This document shows, piece by piece, positions 17,788 through 26,136 of a DNA stretch of 64,000 nucleotides; positions within the stretch are counted from its first letter, which is position 1, and every line of letters starts with the position of its first letter. This DNA is from Lachnospira sp. UBA3212. Lineage in GTDB: Bacteria > Bacillota > Clostridia > Lachnospirales > Lachnospiraceae. The position numbers were made by a program, and so were the translations under genes. Below the pieces are notes generated by a model. That model was given only the letters and a program-made list of their open reading frames with translations. It was not told the origin of the DNA and made no database searches. The DNA lies in NCBI GenBank assembly GCA_002363615.1, contig DEWK01000019.1:1-64000 (forward strand), read 5' to 3'.

Positions 17788-19077
17788 ATGGCAGAAGGAT
17801 TAGCAATTAAGATTAGTGATATTTCTAAGGTGTATAAGTTATATGCAAATCCCATGGATCGATTAAAGGAAGCCTTAAAAATATCTAAAAAAGTGAAATA
17901 TGAGGAGTATTACGCCTTAAATCATGTAAGTTTTGATGTAAAGAAGGGAGAAACCGTTGGTTTGATCGGAACCAATGGTGCAGGTAAATCTACCCTGCTT
18001 AAGGTGGTAACCGGAGTTCTTACCCCAACTACCGGACAGGTGGAGGTAGATGGAAAAATTTCTGCCCTCCTGGAATTGGGAGCGGGTTTTAATCAGGAAT
18101 ATACCGGAATGGAAAACATCTACTTAAATGGTTCCATGATGGGTTACACCAAGGAGCAGATGGACCAGAAGGTAGGAGATATCACGGAATTTGCAGGAAT
18201 TGGAGATTATATTAACCAGCCGGTAAAGACCTATTCTTCCGGAATGTTTGCCAGACTGGCATTTGCGGTAGCGATTAATGTGGAGCCGGATATCTTAATC
18301 GTAGATGAGGCCCTTTCCGTAGGAGATATTTATTTCCAGGCCAAGTGCTTTAAGAAAATGGATGAGATTAAGCGGGCCGGCACAACCATTCTTTTGGTGA
18401 CCCATGATATGAGTAGTATTATTAAGTACTGTGATAAGGCGGTTATTTTAAATCACGGAACCATGGTAAGAGAGGGATCCCCAAAGGAAATGGTGGACAT
18501 CTATAAGAAGATTCTGGTAAATCAGTTTGATGATCAGGAGGAAGAACAGGAAGGGTCAGAGGAAGCTTTCCCAGAAGCCAATCAGGAAGAATCGAAGGAT
18601 TTATGGAAGAATCAACTTCGAATCAACGAAGATAAGCAGGATTATGGGGACGGTAAGGTTTCCATGGTGGACTTTGGTATCTTTGACCACAGGGGAAAGG
18701 TAACCAATATGCTGATGAAGAAGAAGGACTTTTCCATTCAGATTAAGGTGACCTTCCATGAGGATGTGGAGCATCCGATTTTTGCATTTACCATTAAAAA
18801 TGTAAGAGGAGCTGATATCACAGGTACCAATACTATGTTTGAAAAACAGGATTTGGAGCTTGCGAAAAAGGGTGAGACCTATGTGATTAGCTTTAAGCAA
18901 AAGATGCAGCTTCAAGGAGGAGAATACCTCTTATCTCTTGGTTGTACCGGGTTTGAAGAAGGAGAGTTTGTGGTTCATCAAAGACTTTATGATATTACGA
19001 ACTTTAGTGTGATTTCTGAGCAGGATACGGTAGGAGCATATGACTGTGAATCACAGGTTGCCATTATGCGTATTTAA
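17788..19077 (+). CDS. ABC polysaccharide exporter ATPase with Wzt-like C-terminal domain
   Basis: Cytoplasmic ATPase partner of the preceding permease. Walker A GTNGAGKST is at residues 61-69, the signature is 'YSSGMFARLAFA' near 150 and Walker B 'ILIVDEAL' near 172. After an acidic linker (~245-270) comes a beta-rich domain (~275-429) resembling the Wzt C-terminal domain, which in Gram-negative O-antigen exporters recognises the finished chain end. That implies recognition of a specific, perhaps terminally modified, polymer, and a methyltransferase gene follows directly. The start is ATG 17788 behind ATAGGAG; upstream in-frame Met codons lie within the permease gene. Confidence 0.92.
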   Translation: MAEGLAIKISDISKVYKLYANPMDRLKEALKISKKVKYEEYYALNHVSFDVKKGETVGLIGTNGAGKSTLLKVVTGVLTPTTGQVEVDGKISALLELGAGFNQEYTGMENIYLNGSMMGYTKEQMDQKVGDITEFAGIGDYINQPVKTYSSGMFARLAFAVAINVEPDILIVDEALSVGDIYFQAKCFKKMDEIKRAGTTILLVTHDMSSIIKYCDKAVILNHGTMVREGSPKEMVDIYKKILVNQFDDQEEEQEGSEEAFPEANQEESKDLWKNQLRINEDKQDYGDGKVSMVDFGIFDHRGKVTNMLMKKKDFSIQIKVTFHEDVEHPIFAFTIKNVRGADITGTNTMFEKQDLELAKKGETYVISFKQKMQLQGGEYLLSLGCTGFEEGEFVVHQRLYDITNFSVISEQDTVGAYDCESQVAIMRI

Positions 19078-19092
19078 GAAAGGAACAATTAG

Positions 19093-19992
19093 ATGATTGA
19101 AGACAAGCTGAACCTGAAGTTTTATACTGGGGATGATCAGTACAGTGATGGGGATATTGAAGATGAATTATTAAGAATCGTTCAGGAAGAGGAGAATTAT
19201 GAGGAATTCTTAATGAAGGAGAATGATTGGGCCAAACTCTATCATCTTTCTAAGGTAAGACAAAATATCTTGGAATGGTATCCTTTTGATCCTTTTGGAA
19301 CGGTATTGGAAATTGGAGCAGGCTGTGGTGCAATTACCGGTCTTCTTTGTGAAAAGACCAAGAAGGTAACTTGTATTGATCTTTCTAAGAGACGTTCGCT
19401 GATTAACGCCAACCGAAACAAAAACCATGACAATCTGGAGATTGTGGTGGGTAATTTTAAGGATATTAGCCTGGAGGAAAAGTTTGATTATGTAACCTTA
19501 ATTGGTGTCTTTGAATATTCCATCTATTACGTGGGAGGAAAGAGACCTTTTGAGGAAATGTTAGAGCGAGCAAAATCATATTTAAAGCCAGGTGGAAAGT
19601 TAATCATTGCCATTGAGAATAAGTATGGGCTGAAATATTTTGCCGGTGCTACCGAGGATCACACTGGAGGTTATTTTGATGGAATCGAAAACTATGCTCA
19701 TGTGGACCGGGTTCGTACCTTCTCAAGACAAACGTTGGAGAAACTTCTTGTAGAGGCTGGATTTTCTACAAATGATTTTTATTATCCTATGCCAGATTAT
19801 AAGATGCCTACCACGATCTATTCGGATGATTATTTGCCAGAGATATCTGATTTAAGGGGAACAGAGTATGCATTAGACCGAGATCGACTCCTATTTTTTA
19901 GCGAAGCATTGGCCTTTGATTCTATTTGTCAGGATCACTTATTCCCAATCTTTGCCAATTCATTTTTGGTCTTTAGCTCGAAGGAGGACTAA
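19093..19992 (+). CDS. SAM-dependent methyltransferase
   Basis: A 299-residue class I methyltransferase. The SAM-binding motif I is 'VLEIGAGCGAITGLL' at about residues 74-88, with the acidic motif II 'CIDLSKRR' following. An N-terminal extension of ~50 residues, rich in acidic residues, precedes the core. It lies between the Wzt-type ATPase and a glycosyltransferase (15 nt and 6 nt gaps), so a methyl group on the exported glycan is a reasonable guess, for example as a chain-terminating cap read by the Wzt C-terminal domain. Acceptor unknown. Confidence 0.82.
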   Translation: MIEDKLNLKFYTGDDQYSDGDIEDELLRIVQEEENYEEFLMKENDWAKLYHLSKVRQNILEWYPFDPFGTVLEIGAGCGAITGLLCEKTKKVTCIDLSKRRSLINANRNKNHDNLEIVVGNFKDISLEEKFDYVTLIGVFEYSIYYVGGKRPFEEMLERAKSYLKPGGKLIIAIENKYGLKYFAGATEDHTGGYFDGIENYAHVDRVRTFSRQTLEKLLVEAGFSTNDFYYPMPDYKMPTTIYSDDYLPEISDLRGTEYALDRDRLLFFSEALAFDSICQDHLFPIFANSFLVFSSKED

Positions 19993-19998
19993 TTAGAA

Positions 19999-22900
19999 AT
20001 GAACGTTAAATTTGTAAAATATAATAGCTATCGATGTCCGGACTATCAAATCAGTACATCGATTGTGGAAGAGAATGGAAAAAAATATGCTATTAAAAAG
20101 GCATTAACCAAGGAAGCTTACGGGCACTTAAATCTTATGAAGGAAAGATATGAGGCCTTACAGGACTTTTATAACCGGATTCAGATTACCCCTGTGGAGC
20201 AAAAAGATGGGGAAGTTTGGTTTGACTATATCCAGGGCAGGACCATGGGTAGTATTTTAAATGATTTTCTTAATCAGAAGGAAAACTTAGTTGAGAAGAT
20301 TAAGGAATTCTTAGAGGTTCTCTATGATGTAAAAAAGGAGTTTCTTACAAGTTTTGAAAGTTCTAAGGAATTTGAGAAAATTTTTGGGGCAGGAAGAGAA
20401 GTTTTAAATGGCAAGGAAGCCTATAGCTATTGTAATCTGGACATGATTTTTGATAACTTCATCAAGAAGGAAGAGAACTATTATGCCATTGACTATGAAT
20501 GGGCATTTCCTTGTAAGGTGCCGGTGGAATTTTTAAAATTCCATACCTTGTTTATGTTTTATAACAAGAATTCCATGTACCTTTCTTCTTGGTGTTCTAT
20601 GGAGGAGTTTTTAGGTCTGTTTATCTCTACAGACTTTGTAGAGGAATATCTTGCAATGGAAGATCATTTTCAACAGGTGGTTCATGGCAAGGATCGTTGT
20701 TATATCTACACCAATCATTATGTTAAGAAATTAGACAATTATCAGATGAAATTAGAACAAGACCAGAGGGATATTTCAGGCCTAAAGGTGGATATGGATG
20801 TGCTTCGTATGGAAAAAGATCAGTTAAATAATCGGATTTCAGAAATGAACCAAGAGATTCGTCAAAAGGATGAAGAGTTAAAGAGCCTTCGGGAGTATCA
20901 GATTGCCCATCCCGGATTTAAAGTGGCGGTTCTTCAAAAGTGTTATGGTTTGGCTAGAAAAATATTACCAAACATCGTTTATGCCGGTTTAAGTGTATGG
21001 GCAAACTCTGGTTGGTCAGTGTTTTGGTACATGGTGAAAAACCGTGGAAAGAATAGGGGGCTTTATCAGACCTGGATTGAAAAATGCGAAAGTGATCCTA
21101 TGATTTATGAGGAACTTCCGTATCAGCCGTTGATTTCCATTGTCTGTCCTGTTTATAATGTGGCAGATGACCAGTTGATTGCTTGTATTGAATCGGTTCA
21201 AAAGCAGACCTATCCAAATTGGGAACTTTGCTTGGTAGACGATTGTTCCACCCAGGAAAGCGTACGCAAGGTGCTTTCTAAATATGAAGGACAGGAAAAA
21301 ATCAAGATTCATCTTCGCAAGGAAAATGGTCATATCTCAAGGGCTACCAATGATGGAATTCAGATGGCAAGCGGTGAATTTATTGCTCTTTTAGATTGTG
21401 ATGACTTATTAACTCCGAATGCCCTTTATGAAATGGCCAAGAAGTTAAATGAGAATCCGGCCTATGACTTTATCTATTCCGATGAAGACAAGGTGGATGA
21501 AAAGGGCAAGAACCGAAACAACCCACATTTCAAGCCGGATTGGTCTCCGGACACTATGATGTCTTTGATGTACACTTGTCATTTCTCTATGTTTAGAAAA
21601 ACCATGATAGAGCAGGTTGGCGGCATGAGAGTTGGCTTAGAGGGTTCTCAGGATTACGATTTGGTTCTTCGCGTTATGGAAGTAACCAATCAGATTGGCC
21701 ATATTCCAAAGATTTTATACCACTGGAGAACCAGAGCCGAGTCTACTGCAAATGACATGGCTGCTAAGCCTTATATTTTAAATTCAACCATTAAGGCCAA
21801 GGAAGATGCTTTAGAGCGTCGAGGCTTAAAGGGTCATTTGGAATTTATTGAAAGTGTAGCCCAGTATCGAGTAGTTTATGAGCCACAAAACAATCCAAGG
21901 GTGGGAATCGTTATTCCGTCCAAGGATAATTACAAGGTCCTAAGCAAATGTATTAATACGATTGAACATGGAACCAAATATCGTAACTTCCGTATAATCT
22001 TAGTGGATAACGGAAGTAATGAAGAAAACCGCGCTAAGTACGAGGAATTGTGCAAGCCTTACGGTATTACCTACAAGTACGAAAAGATGGATTTCAACTT
22101 CTCTAAGATGTGTAACATTGGTGCAGCAGAGGCTACCGATTGTGACTACCTCCTCTTTTTGAACGATGATATTGAAATCATTATGGATGAGTGGCTAGAG
22201 CGTATGCTTGGTCAGGCTCAGGTTTCTTACACTGGTGCAGTTGGTGCAAAGCTTATCTATCCAAACAGCAATTTGATCCAGCACTGTGGTGTGGTTAATT
22301 ACAAGGTGGGTCCAGGCCATGCCTTTAGCCGATTTGATGACAACTTAAATTGTTATTTCGGTAGAAATATTTTAGATTATAACTATTCCGTAGTAACGGG
22401 AGCTTGTCTTCTGTTAAAGAAGTCGATCTTTGAGGAGATCGGAGGATTTAATGAGGACCTTCCGGTTGCCTATAATGATGTGGACTTATGCTTTAAGCTG
22501 GTGGAGCACGGTTATTATAATGTAGTTCGTAACGATGTAAGATTAATTCATCATGAATCTGTCAGCAGAGGTTATGATGATGTTACCCCAGAAAAGGCAG
22601 CCCGTCAGAAACGTGAGATGGCAAAGCTTTATGAGCTTCATCCTATGTTTAAAAATGGTTATGATCCATGCTACAATCCAAATCTTGTTGGAAACAGTGG
22701 AGACTTTAAGATTGATGTAGAAAGTGGCTTAAATAAAATCTATGACCTGCAATCGGTCAATGCCTCTTCCATTCCGGAGGCAGGTGAGTCGGATGGGATC
22801 AAGTATTCCTTGGACAGTATGACTCAAAACGATGGACTTCTTCAATTTAACGGCTGGATTTTTTCAGACGCAGTTAGAAACAACAAGAAGAAACCGATTG

Positions 22901-23118
22901 CCATTCTTTTGGAAGGAGATAAGGAAAGTTATCGTGCCGACCTGGATAAGGTCTTCCGTATGGACTTGGTAAACACCTATGGAAAGAAAGGGAATAAGGG
23001 ATTCTCTGGATTTGAATGTATGGTAAAGGAAACTTCCATGGCTCCCGGAGCCTATCAGGTATACTTGATTTACCAGGGCAAGAAGATATCAGTAAAAAGA
23101 AATTTTGTAATTGCATAA
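19999..23118 (+). CDS. Kinase-like domain / coiled coil / double GT2 glycosyltransferase fusion
   Basis: A 1039-residue multidomain protein. Residues 1-235 resemble an aminoglycoside-phosphotransferase/choline-kinase fold: 'NLDMIFDN' at 146-153 fits the HxDxxxxN catalytic loop with His replaced by Asn146, and 'AIDYEW' with D165 fits the metal-binding Asp. A coiled coil covers about 240-300. Two GT-A domains follow: one from ~378 (ISIVCPVYN, DxD-type DCDD at 466-469) and one from ~638 (VGIVIPSKDN, LNDD near 723, GACLLLKK acceptor region). A C-terminal beta domain (~930-1039) may bind carbohydrate. It is the last gene of the export operon and probably assembles the exported glycan. Whether the kinase-like part is active is unclear. 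Confidence 0.85.
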   Translation: MNVKFVKYNSYRCPDYQISTSIVEENGKKYAIKKALTKEAYGHLNLMKERYEALQDFYNRIQITPVEQKDGEVWFDYIQGRTMGSILNDFLNQKENLVEKIKEFLEVLYDVKKEFLTSFESSKEFEKIFGAGREVLNGKEAYSYCNLDMIFDNFIKKEENYYAIDYEWAFPCKVPVEFLKFHTLFMFYNKNSMYLSSWCSMEEFLGLFISTDFVEEYLAMEDHFQQVVHGKDRCYIYTNHYVKKLDNYQMKLEQDQRDISGLKVDMDVLRMEKDQLNNRISEMNQEIRQKDEELKSLREYQIAHPGFKVAVLQKCYGLARKILPNIVYAGLSVWANSGWSVFWYMVKNRGKNRGLYQTWIEKCESDPMIYEELPYQPLISIVCPVYNVADDQLIACIESVQKQTYPNWELCLVDDCSTQESVRKVLSKYEGQEKIKIHLRKENGHISRATNDGIQMASGEFIALLDCDDLLTPNALYEMAKKLNENPAYDFIYSDEDKVDEKGKNRNNPHFKPDWSPDTMMSLMYTCHFSMFRKTMIEQVGGMRVGLEGSQDYDLVLRVMEVTNQIGHIPKILYHWRTRAESTANDMAAKPYILNSTIKAKEDALERRGLKGHLEFIESVAQYRVVYEPQNNPRVGIVIPSKDNYKVLSKCINTIEHGTKYRNFRIILVDNGSNEENRAKYEELCKPYGITYKYEKMDFNFSKMCNIGAAEATDCDYLLFLNDDIEIIMDEWLERMLGQAQVSYTGAVGAKLIYPNSNLIQHCGVVNYKVGPGHAFSRFDDNLNCYFGRNILDYNYSVVTGACLLLKKSIFEEIGGFNEDLPVAYNDVDLCFKLVEHGYYNVVRNDVRLIHHESVSRGYDDVTPEKAARQKREMAKLYELHPMFKNGYDPCYNPNLVGNSGDFKIDVESGLNKIYDLQSVNASSIPEAGESDGIKYSLDSMTQNDGLLQFNGWIFSDAVRNNKKKPIAILLEGDKESYRADLDKVFRMDLVNTYGKKGNKGFSGFECMVKETSMAPGAYQVYLIYQGKKISVKRNFVIA

Positions 23119-23135
23119 AAGGGCCAGCCGGCCGC

Positions 23136-23175
23136 AAAAAAAAGATACCTTGGAAATTCCAGGGTATCTTTTAAT
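23136..23175. terminator. Bidirectional terminator between the polysaccharide operon and the aquaporin gene
   Basis: AAAAGATACCTTGG pairs with CCAGGGTATCTTTT (one G-U), loop AAATT, with flanking A and T runs. It serves both convergent genes. A short GC hairpin (GGCCAGCCGGCC) lies just before it. Confidence 0.85.
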
Positions 23176-23186
23176 AATATCTTTTA

Positions 23187-23879
23187 TTACTTTGTTGTCT
23201 TATTGGTAAAGAGAATTGGATAAACAAGAGCAGCAAGAGCAGCGCCTGCAAGTGGTCCAACGATAAATACCCAAACTTGCTTTAAGTGATCAAAACCTGC
23301 AAAAAGAGCTGGGCCAAGAGATCTGGCTGGGTTTACAGATGTACCGGTAAAGTTAATGGTTGTCAGGTGAATTAAGGTTAAGGTTAAACCAATTACAATA
23401 CCTGCAATGTTCGCATGCTCAGCCTTAGCGGTAACCTGAAGGATTACTAATACAAAGATAAGGGTAGTAATAATCTCAACAATTAAAGCACCGATCAGGT
23501 TCATCTCACATCCTGAGAATTCTCCAAAACCATTGCTACCAAGAGCATCGAAAGAATCTAAGAGATAGTCCTGATCTCCATCAACAGTGGCAGAAAGGAT
23601 CTTAAGGATAAGAGCTGCAATAACAGAACCTGCAACCTGAGCAACTACATAACCGACAAAGTCAGCCTGAGATAATCTCTTTGTCATGTAGAAACCGAGA
23701 GAAACGGCAGGATTTAAATGAGCTCCAGAAATGTTTCCGATTGAGTAAGCAGCCGCAATAATGGATAAACCAAAGGCCAGTGATGTAGGAACTAGGCTTC
23801 CTCCACTAACAATCGCAGTTCCGCAACCGAAAAATACCAAAATAAAGGTTCCGATGCATTCAGCTAAATACTTGTTCAT
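23187..23879 (-). CDS. aqpZ: Aquaporin, AqpZ-like water channel
   Basis: A 230-residue MIP-family channel with six membrane helices and both half-helix motifs, HLNPAVS (54-60) and SVNPARS (181-187). The selectivity-filter positions read F36, H171, T180 and R186, the water-selective AqpZ set, and not the W/G/F/R set of glycerol facilitators. Water, rather than glycerol, is therefore the likely substrate. It is a single-gene transcript with a TTGCAA-17-TATAAT promoter and an AGGAGG site. It is divergent from a MarR-type regulator that may control it. Confidence 0.93.
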   Translation of the reverse strand: MNKYLAECIGTFILVFFGCGTAIVSGGSLVPTSLAFGLSIIAAAYSIGNISGAHLNPAVSLGFYMTKRLSQADFVGYVVAQVAGSVIAALILKILSATVDGDQDYLLDSFDALGSNGFGEFSGCEMNLIGALIVEIITTLIFVLVILQVTAKAEHANIAGIVIGLTLTLIHLTTINFTGTSVNPARSLGPALFAGFDHLKQVWVFIVGPLAGAALAALVYPILFTNKTTK

Positions 23880-23905
23880 AAGTACCTCCTAAAAAATAAT
23901 AATTA

Positions 23906-23931
23906 GGGATTTTTCCCAAACAAAAAATCCC
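23906..23931 (-). promoter_or_regulatory. Inverted repeat in the aquaporin 5' leader
   Basis: GGGATTTTT (23906-23914) and AAAAATCCC (23923-23931) form a perfect 9-bp inverted repeat with an 8-nt loop, between the aqpZ -10 element and its ribosome binding site. It could be an operator or an RNA hairpin in the leader; it lacks the following U-tract of a terminator on the minus strand. Confidence 0.45.
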
Positions 23932-23944
23932 CTACTCCATATTC

Positions 23945-23973
23945 ATTATAAAGGATTTTCAGGTCAATTGCAA
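23945..23973 (-). promoter_or_regulatory. Predicted sigma-A promoter for aqpZ
   Basis: Minus strand TTGCAA (23973-23968), 17 nt, perfect TATAAT (23950-23945). Its -35 directly abuts the -35 of the divergent MarR promoter. Confidence 0.65.
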
Positions 23974-24002
23974 TGTACAAAAAAAGAAAAATGTGCTATC
24001 AT
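23974..24002 (+). promoter_or_regulatory. Predicted promoter for the MarR/rhomboid operon
   Basis: TGTACA (23974-23979), 17 nt, TATCAT preceded by TGC (extended -10). Same TGTACA hexamer as the greA -35. The start codon follows 50 nt downstream. Confidence 0.5.
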
Positions 24003-24051
24003 CGGAAACAAATAAAGAAGTGAGTAGATAGAAATAGAAAAGGAAAAGCCA

Positions 24052-24495
24052 ATGGCAGAAAAATATCAGTTATCGCTTGCGGAGGTTATAACCGTATATC
24101 TGGCTTCGCAAAAAAAATATTTAGAGAAAAAAGGATATCGTGATGTGACTAACTCGGAGGCCAATGCCATTTTACAGATTGGAAATGGAAAGCCACGAAG
24201 GATTGGAGAAATTGCCGATGACCTTTTGCTAACCAAGGGAACCTTATCAATTACCATGAATTCCCTGGTAAAAAAAGGATATGCCATCAAGCGAAGAGGA
24301 ATGAGTGATAAGCGTGCAATCTATATTTCTCTTACTCCGATGGGAGAAAAGGTTTTAGAGGTGTTAACGGAGTTTCATGAAGAAACCGTAATGGCCTATA
24401 TGAAAAACCAGACACCGGAAGGAGAAAAGGTTTTGTATGATTCATACCAGAGCTTGATGTGTTATTTACGTGGAGAAATCAATTATGAGAAATGA
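24052..24495 (+). CDS. MarR family transcriptional regulator
   Basis: A 147-residue winged-helix DNA-binding protein. The region 'RIGEIADDLLLTKGTLSITMNSLVKKGY' (about 62-90) is the helix-turn-helix, and the wing is 'RGMSDKRAIYISLTPMGEKV'. MarR proteins act as dimers, are often autoregulated and are often relieved by small ligands. It is divergent from aqpZ and overlaps the following rhomboid gene by 11 nt, making both plausible targets. The 'TLSITMNSLVKKGY' pattern resembles the FabT/FabK-type subgroup only loosely; the ligand is unknown. Confidence 0.88.
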   Translation: MAEKYQLSLAEVITVYLASQKKYLEKKGYRDVTNSEANAILQIGNGKPRRIGEIADDLLLTKGTLSITMNSLVKKGYAIKRRGMSDKRAIYISLTPMGEKVLEVLTEFHEETVMAYMKNQTPEGEKVLYDSYQSLMCYLRGEINYEK

Positions 24496-25594
24496 AAAAA
24501 GAGAGAATAAAAGGCTTGAGGTGGAGGCTTACCTGAAAAGCCGAGGATTTGTGAGTCTTTCTTCGGGCGAGGCGGGGCTTCATTTCTTTGGGGCATCCAT
24601 TCATAATAGCAGCGAATCAGGCTTTGGACTTGTGGTCCTGATTTGGGAGGATGGAAGCGGTCGGGAAGAAAAAATCAGAAGAATCCAAACCATCTACGAA
24701 AATGTTAAGGATAGTAAGCAGGAAACCATTTACTTATTAGGAATCCTTTTTTCCGAAGATCAGGCAGAGGAGTGGGCCATGGATTCCTTCCCTTGCTGGA
24801 TCCTCGATTTTTCAAGGAAGGAACTGAAGGGTTCCAATAGTGCTCCCAGAGACCTGGCAGGCATGAGAGAACATGTAAGAGAAATCTTAGTCAATGATCA
24901 GGTGGTGTATCAGGAAGTTAAGAAAGAGAAGCCAAAGGCAACAAAAACAAATGATTTCAATACAAGGAAACAGGCAATCAGACGCTTGCAATATCAGCCT
25001 TATATGACCATTCTTTTAATGGCACTGAATATCCTGTATTTTCTTTTTCTGGAAATCATAGGTGATACAAGGGGGGAAAGTCAGGAGTCCCTCATGTTTA
25101 TGTTGAAGTACGGGGCAGATTACTGGGTAAATGTCTTTGAGAATGGAGAGCTGTATCGACTCTTTACCTCCATGTTTATTCATTTTGGAATTGAACATTT
25201 GGCAGGAAACATGCTGGCCCTTTATATTTTTGGAAAGATTGCAGAGGGTGCAGTGGGGCATGTAAGATACCTAATCTTTTATTTGGTTAGTGGTTTAGGA
25301 GCTAGTCTCTGTTCCTGCGTCTTTAATATGATTCATGATACCAATACGATTTCCGGAGGAGCATCGGGAGCAATCTATGGAGTAATGGGAATGGTGCTTG
25401 CCATGCTTATTGTATCTAGTAAGAGAAGCGCAACCATGGAAGTATTAAAGGTCAGAATGGGAATTATGGTGGTCTTTATGGTCTTTGATGGAATGAGCAT
25501 GGCAGGAGTAGATTGGGTTGCTCATTTGGGCGGATTAGTAGTGGGCCTCTTAGTGACCTTGGCTTTTCGTGATCGGAAAAGAAAACTATTTTAG
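24485..25594 (+). CDS. Rhomboid family intramembrane serine protease
   Basis: A 369-residue protein with a soluble N-terminal domain (~1-165) and a rhomboid membrane core (~175-365) of about six helices. Key motifs are 'HFGIEHLAGNMLALY' (HxxxN oxyanion region), 'GGASGAIYG' with the nucleophile Ser near 290, and 'VAHLGGLVVG' with the catalytic His near 348. It cuts membrane-embedded substrates; none can be named here. I chose ATG 24485, 9 nt after GGAG, overlapping the end of the MarR gene (translational coupling); an in-frame GTG 15 nt upstream is less well placed. Confidence 0.9.
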   Translation: MRNEKRENKRLEVEAYLKSRGFVSLSSGEAGLHFFGASIHNSSESGFGLVVLIWEDGSGREEKIRRIQTIYENVKDSKQETIYLLGILFSEDQAEEWAMDSFPCWILDFSRKELKGSNSAPRDLAGMREHVREILVNDQVVYQEVKKEKPKATKTNDFNTRKQAIRRLQYQPYMTILLMALNILYFLFLEIIGDTRGESQESLMFMLKYGADYWVNVFENGELYRLFTSMFIHFGIEHLAGNMLALYIFGKIAEGAVGHVRYLIFYLVSGLGASLCSCVFNMIHDTNTISGGASGAIYGVMGMVLAMLIVSSKRSATMEVLKVRMGIMVVFMVFDGMSMAGVDWVAHLGGLVVGLLVTLAFRDRKRKLF

Positions 25595-25615
25595 TTTCAT
25601 AGTGTTTTGACTACA

Positions 25616-25652
25616 AAAAAACCACAACTTGATTTTTAAGTTGTGGTTTTTT
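25616..25652. terminator. Bidirectional terminator between the rhomboid and HIT genes
   Basis: A perfect 15-bp inverted repeat, AAAAAACCACAACTT and AAGTTGTGGTTTTTT, with a 7-nt loop. It serves both converging transcripts. Confidence 0.92.
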
Positions 25653-25688
25653 CATCTATCTCTTGACTAATATCGAAAATAGCCGTTT

Positions 25689-26084
25689 TTAGTCGATTAA
25701 GGAATCTAAAAATGCTTCATCCTGACTTCCTGGCTTCCAGTTTGCGATGCTCTTGTCATCTCCTTTGTAACGAGGAATCAGGTGAAGATGGAAATGAAAA
25801 ACGGTTTGTCCAGCGGCTTCTCCGTTGTTTTGAACCAGGTTCATACCGTCTGCACCGGTCTTTTCCATCAAGCTGGCAGCCATTTCCTTGGCAAAAGGAA
25901 GAAGCTTGGCAGCTAATTCATCTGGCATTTCAAAAAGGTTTGCATAGTGCTTTTTTGGAAGAATCAAAGCGTGACCCTTGCTGGCAGGAGCTGCATCAAA
26001 AATCACACGAAAATCCTTATTTTCAAAAAAAGTTTTGGTAGGAATCTCTCCGTTTGCTAATTTACAAAAAATACAATCACTCAT
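25689..26084 (-). CDS. HIT family nucleotide hydrolase (HinT-like)
   Basis: A 131-residue histidine-triad protein. The catalytic 'FHFHLHLIP' (HxHxH) lies near the C-terminus, and the N-terminal 'CIFCKLANGEIP' provides the CxxC seen in zinc-binding HinT members. Such enzymes hydrolyse nucleoside phosphoramidates and aminoacyl-adenylates. Two ATG codons are adjacent; I prefer the second (26084) because it is 6 nt from GGAG and gives the usual MSDCIFC N-terminus. It is last in the LCP-murG-HIT gene string, 52 nt after murG. Confidence 0.93.
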   Translation of the reverse strand: MSDCIFCKLANGEIPTKTFFENKDFRVIFDAAPASKGHALILPKKHYANLFEMPDELAAKLLPFAKEMAASLMEKTGADGMNLVQNNGEAAGQTVFHFHLHLIPRYKGDDKSIANWKPGSQDEAFLDSLID

Positions 26085-26136
26085 CATAATCTCCTTTCTT
26101 TGGGCAAGTGCTACTTATAGTTTAACACATTCCGGT

